Shown: piece by piece, positions 30,325 through 41,279 of the stretch
How positions within the stretch are numbered: position 1 is the stretch's first letter
Layout of the letters: each line of letters begins with the position of its first letter
From: Thinopyrum elongatum
Lineage: Eukaryota > Streptophyta > Magnoliopsida > Poales > Poaceae
DNA: 64,000 nt
NCBI GenBank assembly: GCA_011799875.1
Contig: CM022303.1
Location: forward strand, 70,519,680 to 70,583,679
Direction of reading: 5' to 3'
Notes under the pieces: generated by a model
The model's database searches: none
Told to the model about the DNA's origin: nothing
Seen by the model: only the letters and a program-made list of their open reading frames with translations
Translations under genes and position numbers: made by a program

Positions 30325-32094
30325 TGAAGGAAATATGCCCTAGAGGCAATAATAAAGTTGTTATTTTATATTTCCTTATTCATGATAAAGGTTCATTATT
30401 CATGCTAGAATTGTATTGTTCGGAAACTTAAATACATGTGTGAATACATAAACAAACACCGTGTCCCTAGTGAGCCTCTACTTGACTAGCTCGTTGATCA
30501 AAGATGGTTAAGGTTTCCTAACCATGGACATGAGTTGTCATTTGATAACGGGATCACATCATTAGGAGAATGATGTGATGGACAAGACCCATCCGTTAGC
30601 TTAGCATAATGATCGTTCAGTTTTATTGCTATTGCTTTCTTCATGTCAAATACATATTCCTTCGACTATGAGATTATGCAACTCCCGGATACCAGAAGAA
30701 TGCCTTGTGTGCTATCAAATGTCACAACGTAACTGAGTGATTATAAAGATGCTCTACAGGTATCTCCGAAGGTGTTTGTTGAGTTGGCATAGATCGAGAT
30801 TAGGATTTGTCACTCCGTGTTTCGGAGAGGTATCTCTGGGCCCTCTCGGTAATGCACATCATAATAAGCTTGCAAGCAAAGTGACTAAGGAGTTAGTTAC
30901 GGGATGATGTATTACAGAATGAGTAAAGAGACTTGCCGGTAACGAGATTGAACTAGGTATGGAGATACCGACGATCGAATCTCGGGCAAGTAACATACCG
31001 ACGGACAAAGGGAATTACGTATGTTGTCATTGCAGTTTGACAGATAAGATCTTCATGGAATATGTAGGAACCAATATGGGCATCTAGGTTCCACTATTGG
31101 TTATTGACTGGAGAGGCGTCTCGGTCATGCCTACATCATTCCCGAACCCGTAGGGTCCGCACGCTTAACGTTCGTTGACGATATAGTGTTATATGAGTTA
31201 TGTGATTTGGTGACCAAATGTTGTTCGGAGTCCCGGATGAGACCCCGGACGTCACGAGGAGTCTCGGAATAGTCGAGAGGTAAAGATTTATATATGGGAA
31301 GTCATATTTTTGGTTCCGGAAAAAGGTGCAGTTTTTTCGGTATTGTACCGGGAAGCTTCCAGAAGGTTCCGGAGGATTCCTGAGGGGTCCGGAAGTCCAC
31401 AAGTGGGTCCACCACGTCCCAAGGGCTGACATGGGCTAAGGGGAGGCGCCCTGGCCTTATTGGGCCAGGTGCACCAAGTCCTCAAAAGCCCACGCAGCTA
31501 GGGAAGGAAAAAAGATGAGTCCTAGTAGGAATATGATTGGACTTTGGAGTCCAAGTCCACGTGTCTACTATTCATGTGGTACTGTTCACACGGTACTATT
31601 CACGTGGTACTGTTCATGTGGCACTATTCCTTCTACTCCAAGTCCCTACACATATATAAATAGAGGAGAGGGGGCGCCCCAAACAACACACAACATTGTC
31701 TTAGCCGTGTGCGGCGCCCCCGTCCACTGTTTACCACCTCGGTCATATTTTCGTAGTGCTTAGGCGAAGCCCTGCGGAGATCACATCACCATCACCGTCA
31801 CCACGCCGTCGTGCTGCCGGAACTCATCCACTATCTCGCCGTCTTGCTGGATCAAGAAGTCGAGGACGTCACCGAGCTGAACGTGTGCTGAACGCGGAGG
31901 TGCTGTACGTTCGGTGCTCGGTCGGTTGGATCGTGAAGTTGTTTGACGACATCAACCGCGTTGTTCTAACGCTTCCACTTACGGTCTACGAGGGTAAGTA
32001 GACACACTCTCCCCCTCTCGTTGCTATGCATCTCCATGGATAGATCTTGCGTGTGCGTAGAAATTTTTTGTTTTCCATGCAACGTTCCCCAACA
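30325..32094 (+). repeat. 3' LTR of Copia element B
   Basis: TGAAGGAAATATGCCC to TTCCCCAACA. Collinear with the 5' LTR, with scattered substitutions and a 12-bp insertion of ATCACCGTCACC-type sequence near 31790. TATA at 31653-31662 and G-box minisatellite at 31566-31621. Followed by TSD CAAAT at 32095-32099. Confidence 0.95.
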
Positions 32095-32101
32095 CAAATA
32101 A

Positions 32102-32998
32102 CTAGGCGCTACTACGAGCATTAGTAAGGAACACATCAATAACATGTATATCAAATATAACTTTGTTCACTTTGCCATCCTTCTTATCTGCCAAATATTT
32201 AGGGCAGTTCCGCTTCCAGTGACCATTTCCCTTGCAGTAGAAGCACTCAGTTTCAGGCTTGGGTCCAGCTTTGGGCTTCTTCACGGGAGCGGCAACTTGC
32301 TTGCCATTATTCTTGAAGTTCCATTTCTTTCCCTTGCCCTTTTTCTTGAAACTAGTGGTCTTGTTAACCATCAACACTTGATGCTCCTTCTTGATTTCTA
32401 CCTCCGTAGCCTTAAGCATTGCGAAGAGCTCGGGAATTGTTTTCTCCATCCCTTGCATATTATAGTTCATCACAAAGCCTTTATAGCTTGGTGGCAGTGA
32501 CTGAAGAACTCTGTCAATAACACTCTCAGCTGGAAGATCAATTCCCAACTGAGTCAAGTGGTTGTGGTACCCAGACATTCTGAGTATGTGTTCACTAACA
32601 AAACTGTTCTCCTGCATCTTACAGCTATATAACTTGTTGGAGACTTCATATCTCTCAACCCGGGAATTAGCTTGAAATATCAACTTCAGCTCTTGGAACA
32701 TCTCATATGCTTTGTGGCGTTCAAAACGTCTTTGAAGTCCTGGTTCTAGGCCGTAAAGCATGGCACACTGAACTATCGAGTAATAATCAGATCGAGCCTG
32801 CCAGACGTTCATAACATCTGCAGTAGCTCCTGCAGCAGGTCTGTCACCTAGCGGTGCATCAAGGACATAATTCTTTTGTGCAGCAATGAGGATAGCCCTC
32901 AAGTTACGGGCCCAGTCCGTGTAGTTGCTACCATCATATTTCAATTTAGCTTTCTCTAGGAACGCATTAAAATTCAGGGAAACGGTAGCACGGGCCAT
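32102..32998 (-). CDS. Copia A gag polyprotein
   Basis: 298 codons from ATG at 32998 (MARATVSLNFNAFLEKAKL) with a largely intact frame. The UBN2/retrotransposon gag domain covers residues 15-200 (KYDGSNYTDWARNLRAIL, then PPSYKGFVMNYNMQG). A basic stretch (FKKKGKGKKWN) and the CCHC zinc knuckle CFYCKGNGHWKRNC follow near residue 260. The frame ends in TAG where the family has Trp (SSAW). The next bases, TTATTTG, are the B insertion site, and the protease DTG lies beyond B at 23400-23419. An earlier in-frame ATG at 33043 lies in leader-like sequence and is less likely. Gag forms the cytoplasmic particle that packages the RNA. Confidence 0.88.
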   Translation of the reverse strand: MARATVSLNFNAFLEKAKLKYDGSNYTDWARNLRAILIAAQKNYVLDAPLGDRPAAGATADVMNVWQARSDYYSIVQCAMLYGLEPGLQRRFERHKAYEMFQELKLIFQANSRVERYEVSNKLYSCKMQENSFVSEHILRMSGYHNHLTQLGIDLPAESVIDRVLQSLPPSYKGFVMNYNMQGMEKTIPELFAMLKATEVEIKKEHQVLMVNKTTSFKKKGKGKKWNFKNNGKQVAAPVKKPKAGPKPETECFYCKGNGHWKRNCPKYLADKKDGKVNKVIFDIHVIDVFLTNARSSA

Positions 32999-34238
32999 TG
33001 ATCTACAACATAGATATGCAAAAACTATTAAGACTAAGTTCATGATAAATTAAGTTCAATTAATCAAAATTACTAATGAACTCCCACTTAAATTAACATC
33101 CCTCAAGTTATCTAAGTGATACATGATCCAAATCAACTAACCCAAGTCCGATCATCACGTGAGATGGGGTAGTCTTCAATGGTGAACATCTCTATGTTGA
33201 TCATATCTACTATATGACTCACGTTCGACCTTTCGGTGTCCAGTGTTTCAAGACCATGTCTATACATGCTAGGCTCGTCAAGTTTAACCCAAGTATTCTG
33301 CATGTGCAAAACTGGCTTACACCCGTTGTATGTAAACGTAGAGTCTATCACACCCGATCATCACGAGGTGTTTCGAAACGATGAACTTTAGCAACGGTGC
33401 ATACTCGGGGAGAACACTTTTATCTTGAAATTAAGTGAAGGGATCATCTTATAATGCTACCGTTGTTTTAAGCAAAATAAGATGCATAAAGGATAAACAT
33501 CACATGCAATAAAAAATATATGACATGATATGGCCATCATCATCTTGTGCTTTTGATCTCCATCTCCAAAGCATCGACATGATCTCCATCGTCTCCGGAG
33601 CGACACCTTGATCTCCATCGTTGCGTCGGGGTCGTCTCGCCAACTATTGCTAACGCATAGCGATAAAGTAAAGCAATTACATGGCGCTTCAGTGATTGAC
33701 ACGCAGGTCATACAATAAATTAAAGACAAACCTAAGGCTCCTGCCTGTTGTCGAACTCATCGACATGCAAGTCGTGAACTTATTACAAAACATGATCATC
33801 TCATACATCAACATATATCACATCACATCTTGACCATATCACATCTCAACATGCCCTGCAAAAACAAGTTAGACGTCCTCTACTTTGTTGTTGCAAGTTT
33901 TACGTGGCTGCTACGGGAAACTAGCAAGAACCGTTCTTACCTACGCAAAACCACAACAGTGATGATCAAGTTTGCTGTTTTAACCTTTTTCAAGGACCGG
34001 CCATAGTCAAATTTGATTCAACTAAAGTAGGAGAAAGAGACACCTGCCAACCACCTTTATGCAAAACAAGTTGCATGTCAGTCGGTGGAACCGGTCTCAT
34101 GTGCATGGACATGTAAGGTTGGTCCGGGCCGCTTCATCCCACAATACTGCCGAATCAAAATAAGATGTTGGTGGTAAGCAATATTAACATCACCCCCACA
34201 ACTCCTTTGTGTTCTACTCGTGCATATCATCTACGCAT
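32999..34238 (-). other. 5' leader of Copia A
   Basis: About 1.2 kb of untranslated leader between gag and PBS, collinear with the leaders in B and D. No gene of its own. Confidence 0.8.
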
Positions 34239-34259
34239 AGACCTGGCTCATGATGCCAC

Positions 34260-35803
34260 TGTTGGGAAACGTTGCATGGAAAACAAAAAAAATTCTACGC
34301 ACATGCAACATCCATCCATGGAGATGCATAGCTACGAGAGGGGAGAGTGTGTCTACATACCCTCGTAGACCGTTAAGCGGAAGCGTTTATCAATGCGGTT
34401 GATGTAGTCGTACACCTTCATGATCCGCCCGATCAAGTACTGAACACACGGCACCTCCGCGTTCAGCACATGTTCAGCTCGATGATGTCATCGCCATCTG
34501 GATACAACAAGACGGGCGAAGTAGTAGATGAGTTCCGGCAGCACAACGACATGGTGCAACTATCTCCGCAGGGCTTCGCCGAGCACTACAAAAATTATGA
34601 CCGAGGACGAACTGGAGGGAGAGGGGCACCGCATACGGCTTGGGGATCGTGGTGTGTGTTGCCCCTCTCCCTCCTCACATATATATAGGTGGAGGGGGGA
34701 GGGGAGGCAGCCAGGGTGCGCCCCAAGGGTGGCCGCCGGCCCCCTTGGGCGTCTGCCCTATGGCGCCCCCCTTCCTTATTTGCACTCGGGGGGAAGGAAA
34801 GGGGAGGAGAGGGAAGGCAAGGGGAGGCCGACTCCCCTCCTTCCTTTTCTCCCTAAGGCCCGCGGCTAGAGGAGGGGCGCGCCAACCCCTTGTGGGCTGG
34901 TGTACTCCCCTCGTTTTGCTCATATGACCCATTAACCTCCTAGCGCTTCCCGGAACCCTTTCTGGTGATCCGATGATTACCCAGTACATTCTGAAACCTT
35001 TTCGGTAACCAAATAGCATCGTCCTATATATTAATCTTTACCCGCGGCCATTTCGGAGCTCCTCGTCATGTCCGTGATCTCATCCGGGACTCCGAACAAC
35101 ATTCGGTCACCAATTCACATAACTCATATAATACTATATCGTCAACGGACATTAAGCGTGTGGACCCTACGGGTTCGAAAATGATGTAGACATGACCGAG
35201 ATGCTTCTCCGGTCAACAACCAATAGCGGGACCTGGATGCCCATATTGGTTCCTGCATATTCTATGAAGATCTTTATCGGTCGAACCTTTATGACAACAT
35301 ACGTATTTCCCTTTTTCTGTCGGTATGTTACTTGCCCGAGATTCGATCGTCGGTATCTCCATACTTAGTTCAATCTCGTTACCGGCAAGTCTCTTTACTC
35401 GTTCCGTAATACATCATCTTGCAACTAAGTCCTTAGTCACTTTGCTTGCAAGCTTCTTGTGATACTGTATTACCGAGAGGGCACAGAGATACCTCTCCGA
35501 TACACGGAGTGACAAATCCAAATCTCGATCCATGCCAACTCAACTGACACCTTCGGAGATACCTGTAGAGCATCATTATGATCACCCAGTTACGTTGTGA
35601 TGTTTGATAGCACACAAAGTATTCTTCCAGTATCCGGGAGTTGCATGATCTCATGGTCGAAGGAATATGTATTTGACATTAAGAAAGCAGTAGCAATAAA
35701 CTGAACGATCATATGCTAAGCTAACGGATGGGTCTTGTCCATCACATCATTCTCCTAATGATATGATCCCGTTATCAAATGACAACTCATGTCTATGGTT
35801 AGG
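34260..35803 (-). repeat. 5' LTR of Copia A, truncated
   Basis: Starts (minus 3' end) TGTTGGGAAACGTTGC at 34260 and matches the 3' LTR (18617) up to CTATGGTTAGG at 35803; the LTR's first ~200 bp are gone. The (CA)n and G tracts of the partner LTR are not expanded here. The join at 35803/35804 is to Sabrina-like LTR sequence. Confidence 0.9.
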
Positions 35804-35955
35804 ATGCATGGTTTTTTGCGGTGTGTTTGTTGGGATACGATGAATTGTGAGTTTATCTTGTCTACATCATGTCATCTTGCTTAAAGCATTACTCCGTTTT
35901 CCCAAGAACTTAATACACTAGATGCATGCTGGATAGCGGTCGATGTGTGGAGTAA
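35804..35955 (+). mobile_element. Sabrina-like LTR, right fragment with internal deletion
   Basis: TTTTTTGCGGTGTGTTTGTT matches F LTR at about 45098. After GAGTTTAT the sequence jumps to CTTGTCTACATCAT, which lies about 260 bp further on in the F LTR, and continues through GATGCATGCTGGATAGCGG to GTGGAGTAATAG. It is the far side of the LTR interrupted by element A, shortened at both joints. Confidence 0.85.
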
Positions 35956-36450
35956 TAGTTATAATCACTTGACTCAGCTGGGAGTTAATCTTCCAGTTGA
36001 TTGTGTCATTAACAGAGTTCTTCAATCACTGCCACCAAGCTACAAAGGCTTCTTGATGAACTATAATATGCAAGGGATGAACAAAACATATCCTGAGCTC
36101 TTCGCAATGCTTAAGGCCGCTGAGGTAGAAATCAAGAAGGAGCATCAAGTGTTGATGGTTAACAAGACCACTAGTTTCAAGAAAAAGGGCAAGAGAAAGA
36201 AAGGGAACTTCAAGAAGAATGGCAAGCAAGTTGCCACTCCCGGGAAGAAGCCCAAAGCTGGACCCAAGCCTGAAACTGAGTGCTTCAACTGCAAAGGGAC
36301 TGGTCACTAGAAGCGAAACTGCCCCAAGTATTTGGCGGATAAGAAGGATGGCAAAGTGAACAAAGGTATATTTGATATACATGTTATTGATGTGTACCTT
36401 ACTAATGCTCATAGTAGCGCCTGGGTATTTGATACTGGTTCGGTTGCTCA
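35956..36450 (+). pseudogene. Copia C gag C-part and protease start
   Basis: Contains LPPSYKGFLMNYNMQGMNK, KKEHQVLMVNKTTSFKKKGK, and the zinc knuckle CFNCKGTGH followed by a TAG (36308-36310) where B and A have Trp, then KRNC. The protease motif VFDTGSVAHICNLK is at 36426-36467, followed by a TAG (about 36467). It cannot be translated through. Confidence 0.88.
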
Positions 36451-36505
36451 TATTTGTAACTTGAAATAGGAGCTATGGATTAAATGAAGATTAGCTAAGG
36501 ACGAG

Positions 36506-38919
36506 GTGACGATGCACGTCGGGAATGGTTCCAAGGTCGATGTGATCTCCGTCGGCACGCTACCTCTACATCTACCTTCGGGATTAGTTTTAGACCTGAA
36601 TAATTGTTATTTGGTGCCAGCATTGAGCATGAACATTATATCTGGATCTTGTTTAGTGCGAGACGGTTATTCATTTAAATCAGAGAATAATGGTTGTTTT
36701 ATTTATATGAGTAATATCTTTTATGGTCATGCACCCTTGAAGAGTGGTCTATTTTTGTTGAATCTCGATTGTAGTGATACACATATTCATAATATTGATG
36801 CTAAAAGATGCAAAGTTGATAATGATAGTGCAACATATTTGTGGCACTACCATTTAGGTCATATTGGTGTCAAGCGCATGAAGAAACTCCATGCAGATGG
36901 GCTTTTGGAATCACTTGATACTTGCGAACCAAGCCTCATGGGCAAGATGACTAAAACTCCGTTCTCCGGAACAAGCTAATGACTTATTGGAAATAATACA
37001 TACCGATGTATGCGGTCCGATGAGTGTTGAGGCACGCGGCGGGTATCATTATTTTCTGACCTTCACAGATGATTTGAGCAGATATGGATATATCTACTTA
37101 ATGAAATACAAATCTGAAACATTTGAAAAGTTCAAAGAATTTCAGAGTGAAGTGGAGAATCATCGTAACAAGAAAATAAAGTTTCTACGATCTGATCACG
37201 GAGGCGAATATTTGAGTTACGAGTTTGGCCTTCATTTAAAACAATGTGGAATAGTTTCACAACTCACGCCACCTGGAACACCACAGCATAATGGTGTGTC
37301 CGAACGTCGTAACCGTACTTTATTAGATATGGTGCGATCTATGATGTCTCTTACCGATTTACCACTATCGTTTTGGGGTTATGCATTAGAGACAGCTGCA
37401 TTCACGTTAAATAGGGCACCGTCTAAATCTGTTGAGATGACACCGTATGAACTATGGTTTGGCAAGAAACCTAAGATGTCATTTCTTAAAGTTTGGGGTT
37501 GCGACACTTATGTCAAAAGGCTTCAACCTGATAAGCTCGAACCCAAATCGGAGAAATGCGTCTTCATAGGATACCCTAAGGAAACAATTGGGTACACCTT
37601 GTACCACAGATCCGAAGGCAAGTCCTTTGTTGCCAAGAATGGAACCTTTCTAGAGAAGGAATTTCTCTCGAAAGAAGTGAGTGGGAGGAAAGTAGAACTT
37701 GATGAGGTAATCGTACCTTCTCTCAAATTGGAAAGTAGCACATCAGAGAAAACTGTTCCCGTGATGCCTACACCAACTAGAGAGGAAGCTAATGATGATG
37801 ATCATGAAACTTCAGATCAAGTTACTACAGAACCTCGTAGGTCAACCAAAACACGATCCGCACCAGAGTGGTACGGGAATCCTATACTGGAAGTCATGTT
37901 ACTAGACCAAGGTGAACCTACGAACTATGAAGAAGCTATGATGAGCCCAGATTCCGACAGATGGCTTGAGGCCATGAAATCTGAGATAGGATCCATGTAT
38001 GAGAATAAAGTGTGGACTTTGGTGGATTTGCCCGATGATCGGCAAGAGAATAAATGGATCTTCAAGAAGAAGACTGACGCTGATGGTAATGTTACTGTCT
38101 ATAAAGCTCGACTTGTCGCAAAAGGTTTTCGACAAGTTCAAGGGGTGGACTACGATGAGACTTTCTCACCCGTAGCGATGCTTAAGTCCGTCCGAATCAT
38201 GTTAGCAATTGCCGCATTTTATGATTATGAAATCTGGCAAATGGACGTCAAAACTGCATTCCTTAATGGATATCTTAAAGAAGAGTTGTATATGATGCAA
38301 CCAGAATGTTTTGTCGATCCTAAAGGTACTAACAAAGTGTGCAAGCTCCAGCGATCCATCTATGGACTGGTGCAATCATCTCGGAGTTGGAATATACGCT
38401 TTGATGAGGTGATCAAAGCATATGGTTTTATACAGACTTTCGGTGAAGCTTGTATTTACAAGAAAGTGAGTGGGAGCTCTGTAGCATTTCTGATATTATA
38501 TGTGGATGACATATTGTTGATTGGAAATGATATAGAATTTCTGGATAGCATAAAAGGATACTTGAATAAGAATTTTTCAATGAAAGACCTTGGTGAAGCT
38601 GCTTATATATTGGGCATCAAGATCTATAGGGATATATCGAGACGCTTAATAGGACTTTCACAAAGCACATACCTTGATAAAGTTTTGAAGAAGTTCAAAA
38701 TGGATCAGTCAAAGAAAGGGTTCTTGCCTGTGTTACAAGGTGTGAAGTTGAGTAAGACTCAATGCCCGACCACTGCAGAAGATAGAGAGAAAATGAAAGT
38801 CATTCCCTATGCCTCAGCCATAGGTTCTATCATCTATGCTATGCTGTGTACCAGACCTGATGTGTGCCTTGCCATAAGTCTGGCAGGGAGGTACCAAAGT
38901 AATCCAGGAGTGGATCACT
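36506..38919 (+). pseudogene. Copia C integrase and reverse transcriptase
   Basis: Two frames. The first (36506-36979) covers the protease end and GAG-pre-integrase (LWHYHLGHIGVKRMKK, CEPSLMGK; the second Cys of CEPC is Ser). A small deletion near 36975, where A has the ERANDL codons, shifts the frame. The second (36987-38919) covers integrase (HTDVCGPMSVEARGGYH, FTDDLSRYGYIYLM, SDHGGEYLSYEF, NGVSERRNRTLLDM) and RT (FKKKTDADGNVTVYKARLV, QMDVKTAFLNGYLKEELY, LILYVDDILLIGND). It ends at TGA (38919-38921) where B and D have Trp (DHWTAV). Catalytic residues D, D, E and YVDD are present. Confidence 0.92.
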
Positions 38920-38921
38920 GA

Positions 38922-39482
38922 ACAGCGGTCAAGAACATCCTGAAGTACCTGAAAAGGACCAAGGATATGTTTCTCCTTTATGGAGGTGACAAAGAGCTCG
39001 TCGTAAATGGTTACATCGATGCTAGCTTTGACACTGATCCAGATGACTCTAAGTCACAAACCGGATACGTATTTATATTGAATGGTGGAGCTGTCAGTTG
39101 GTGCAGTTCCAAGCAGACCGTCGTGGTGGGATCTATGTGTGAAGCGGAGTACATAGCTACTTCGGAAGCAGCAAATGAAGGAGTCTGGATGATGGAGTTC
39201 ATATCCAATCTAGGTGTAATACCTAGTGCATTGGTTCCAATGAAAATCTTTTGTGACAACACTGGAGCAATTGCCTTGGCAAAGGAATCCAGGTTTCACA
39301 AGAGAACCAAACACATCAAGAGACGCTTCAACTCCATTCGTGAACAAGTCAAGGATGGAGACACAAAAACTTGCAAGATACATACGGATCTGAATGTAGC
39401 AGACCCGTTGACTAAGCCTCTTCCACGAGCAAAACATGATCAACACCAAGACTCCATGGGTGTTAGATTCATTACAATGTAA
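38922..39482 (+). CDS. Copia C RNase H, complete domain
   Basis: In frame with the RT after a single TGA. It reads NILKYLKRTKDMFLLYGG, GYIDASFDTDPDDSKSQTGY, GGAVSWCSSKQTVVVGSMCE, AEYIATSEAANEGVWMMEF, IFCDNTGAIALAKESRFHKR, KHIKRRFNSIREQV and HTDLNVADPLTKPLPR, ending VRFITM. Catalytic Asp (IDASFD), Glu (CEAEY) and Asp (FCDNTG) are all present. The segment 39125-39358 is exactly what is missing from A, B and D. RNase H removes genomic RNA during reverse transcription. Confidence 0.9.
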   Translation, partial: TAVKNILKYLKRTKDMFLLYGGDKELVVNGYIDASFDTDPDDSKSQTGYVFILNGGAVSWCSSKQTVVVGSMCEAEYIATSEAANEGVWMMEFISNLGVIPSALVPMKIFCDNTGAIALAKESRFHKRTKHIKRRFNSIREQVKDGDTKTCKIHTDLNVADPLTKPLPRAKHDQHQDSMGVRFITM

Positions 39483-39515
39483 TCTAGATTATTGACTCTA
39501 GTGCAAGTGGGAGAC

Positions 39516-41279
39516 TGAAGGAAATATGCCCTAGAGGCAATAATAAAGTTGTTATTTTATATTTCCTTATTCATGATAAAAGTTTATTATTCGTGCTAGA
39601 ATTGTATTGATCGGAAACCTAAATACATGTGTTAATACATAAACAAACACCATGTCCCTAGTGAGCCTCTACTTGACTAGCTTGTTGATCAAAGATGGTT
39701 ATGGTTTCCTAACCATGGACATGAGTTGTCATTTGATAACGGGATCACATCATTAGGAGAATGATGTGATGGACAAGACCCATCCGTTAGCTTAGCATAA
39801 TGATCGCTCAGTTTTATTGCTATTGCTTTCTTCATGTCAAATACATATTCCTTCGACTATGAGATTATGCAACTCCCGGTTATCGGAGGAATGCCTTGTG
39901 TGCTATCAAACATCACAACATAACTGGGTGATTATAAAGATGCTCTATAGGTATCTCCGAAGGTGTTTGTTGAGTTGGCATAGATCGAGATTAGGATTTG
40001 TCACTCCGAGTATCGGAGAGGTATCTCTGGGCCCTCTCGGTAATACACATCATAAGCTTGCAAGCAAACAACTAAGGAGTTAGTCACGAGGTGATGTATT
40101 ACGGAACGAGTAAATAGACTTGCCAGTAACGAGATTGAACTAGGTATGAAGATACCAACGATCGAATCTCGGACAAGTAACATACCGATGGACAAAGGGA
40201 GTTACGTATGTTGTCATTACGGTTCGACCGATAAAGATCTTCGTAGAATATGTAGGAACCAATGTGGGCATCCAGGTTCCGCTATTGGTTATTGACAGGA
40301 GAGGTGTCTCGGTCATGTCTACATAGTTCTCGAACCCGTAGGGTCCACACGCTTAATGTTCGATGACGATATAGTATTACATGAGTTATGTGATTTGGTG
40401 ACCGAATGTTGTTCGGAGTCCCGGATGAGATCACGGACATGACGAGGAGTCTCGAAATGGTCGAGAGGTAAAGATTGATATATAGGACGATGGTATTCGG
40501 ACACCGGAAGTGTTTCGGAGGGTACCGGGTACATATCGGGTCACCGGAAGGGGCTCCTGGCACCCCCGGCAAAAGATATGGGCCTTATGGGCCAAGAGGG
40601 GAAACGCACCAGCCACAAGGGGCTGATGCGCCCCCCATATGGGCCAGCCTAAGGAGGGGAAGGAAAGGGGAGAAAGGGAAAGGAAAGTGTGGATTAGGAT
40701 TCCGACTTCCTTCACTCTCCACCCCCCTCTTTCCTTCTCCCTCGGTTAAATATGGCAGGGGGCGCCACTTGGGGAGGACCCCAAGTAGGATTCGGCCTAC
40801 TTGGGGCGCCTCCTGGCTGCCTCCCCTCTCCCTCCCACCTATATATATGTGGGAGGGGGGTGCCTAGCACACCCCAGACAATTGCCTAGTCGTGTGCGGC
40901 GCCCCCCTCCACCGTTTAAACCCCCGGTCATATTTTCGTAGTGCTTAGGCGAAGCCCTACGGAGATCACTTCACCATCACCATCACCACGTTGTCGTGCT
41001 GACGGAACTCATCTACTACCTCGACGTCTTGCAGGATCAAGAAGGCGAGGGACGTCACCGAGATGAACGTGTGCACAACGCGGAGGTGCCGTGCGTTCGG
41101 TACTTGATCGGTTGAAGCCCGAAGAAGTTCGACTACATCAACCGCGTTGTGAAATGCTTCCGCTTACGGTCTACGAGGGTACGTAGACACACTCTCCCCC
41201 TCGTTGCTATGCATCTCCTTGGATAGATCATTGCGTGTGCATAGAATTTTTTTTGTTTGCCATGCAACGTTTCCCAACA
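39516..41279 (+). repeat. 3' LTR of Copia C
   Basis: TGAAGGAAATATGCCC to CGTTTCCCAACA, 1764 bp, preceded by PPT GTGCAAGTGGGAGAC. The outer parts match B and D LTRs, but the U3 core (40500-40860) is different, holding GGCGCCACTTGGGGAGGA-type sequence and a TATATATATG box near 40841. Confidence 0.93.

Larger units (their letters stand above)
23425..32094 (+). mobile_element. Copia element B (BARE/Angela-like), complete with TSD
   Basis: 8670 bp: 5' LTR 23425-25182, PBS from 25184, leader to about 26417, degenerate gag and pol 26418-30080, tandem repeats 30092-30312, PPT (GCAAGTGGGAGAC) ending at 30324, 3' LTR 30325-32094. The 5-bp TSD CAAAT flanks it. Many stops, a lost gag start and the RNase H deletion make it non-autonomous. 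It inserted into element A and so is younger than A at this site. Confidence 0.96.
18617..35803 (-). mobile_element. Copia element A (BARE/Angela-like), split by element B
   Basis: Minus-strand LTR retrotransposon: 3' LTR 18617-20489, PPT, pol 20690-23419, then (after B, 23425-32094) gag 32102-32998, 5' leader 32999-34238, PBS at 34242-34258 (minus TGGCATCATGAGCC), and 5' LTR 34260-35803. The 5' LTR is cut off at its 5' (U3) end at 35803, so no TSD can be confirmed on that side. It landed in a Sabrina-like LTR. The RNase H is deleted and Trp codons have become stops, so it is not autonomous. Confidence 0.9.
35956..41279 (+). mobile_element. Copia element C (BARE/Angela-like), 5'-truncated
   Basis: Begins inside gag, in the HLTQLGVNLP block, joined directly to Sabrina-like LTR DNA, so the 5' LTR, PBS, leader and first half of gag are lost. 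It continues gag, protease, integrase, RT, complete RNase H (35956-39482), PPT and 3' LTR (39516-41279). It lies against a WHAM-like Gypsy LTR at 41280, its probable insertion target. This is the only Copia copy here with an undeleted RNase H. Confidence 0.9.

Noticed and set aside
38922..39482. Copia C as a fully active element
   Set aside because: It lacks its 5' LTR, PBS and half of gag and has at least three stops or frameshifts, even though RNase H is complete.
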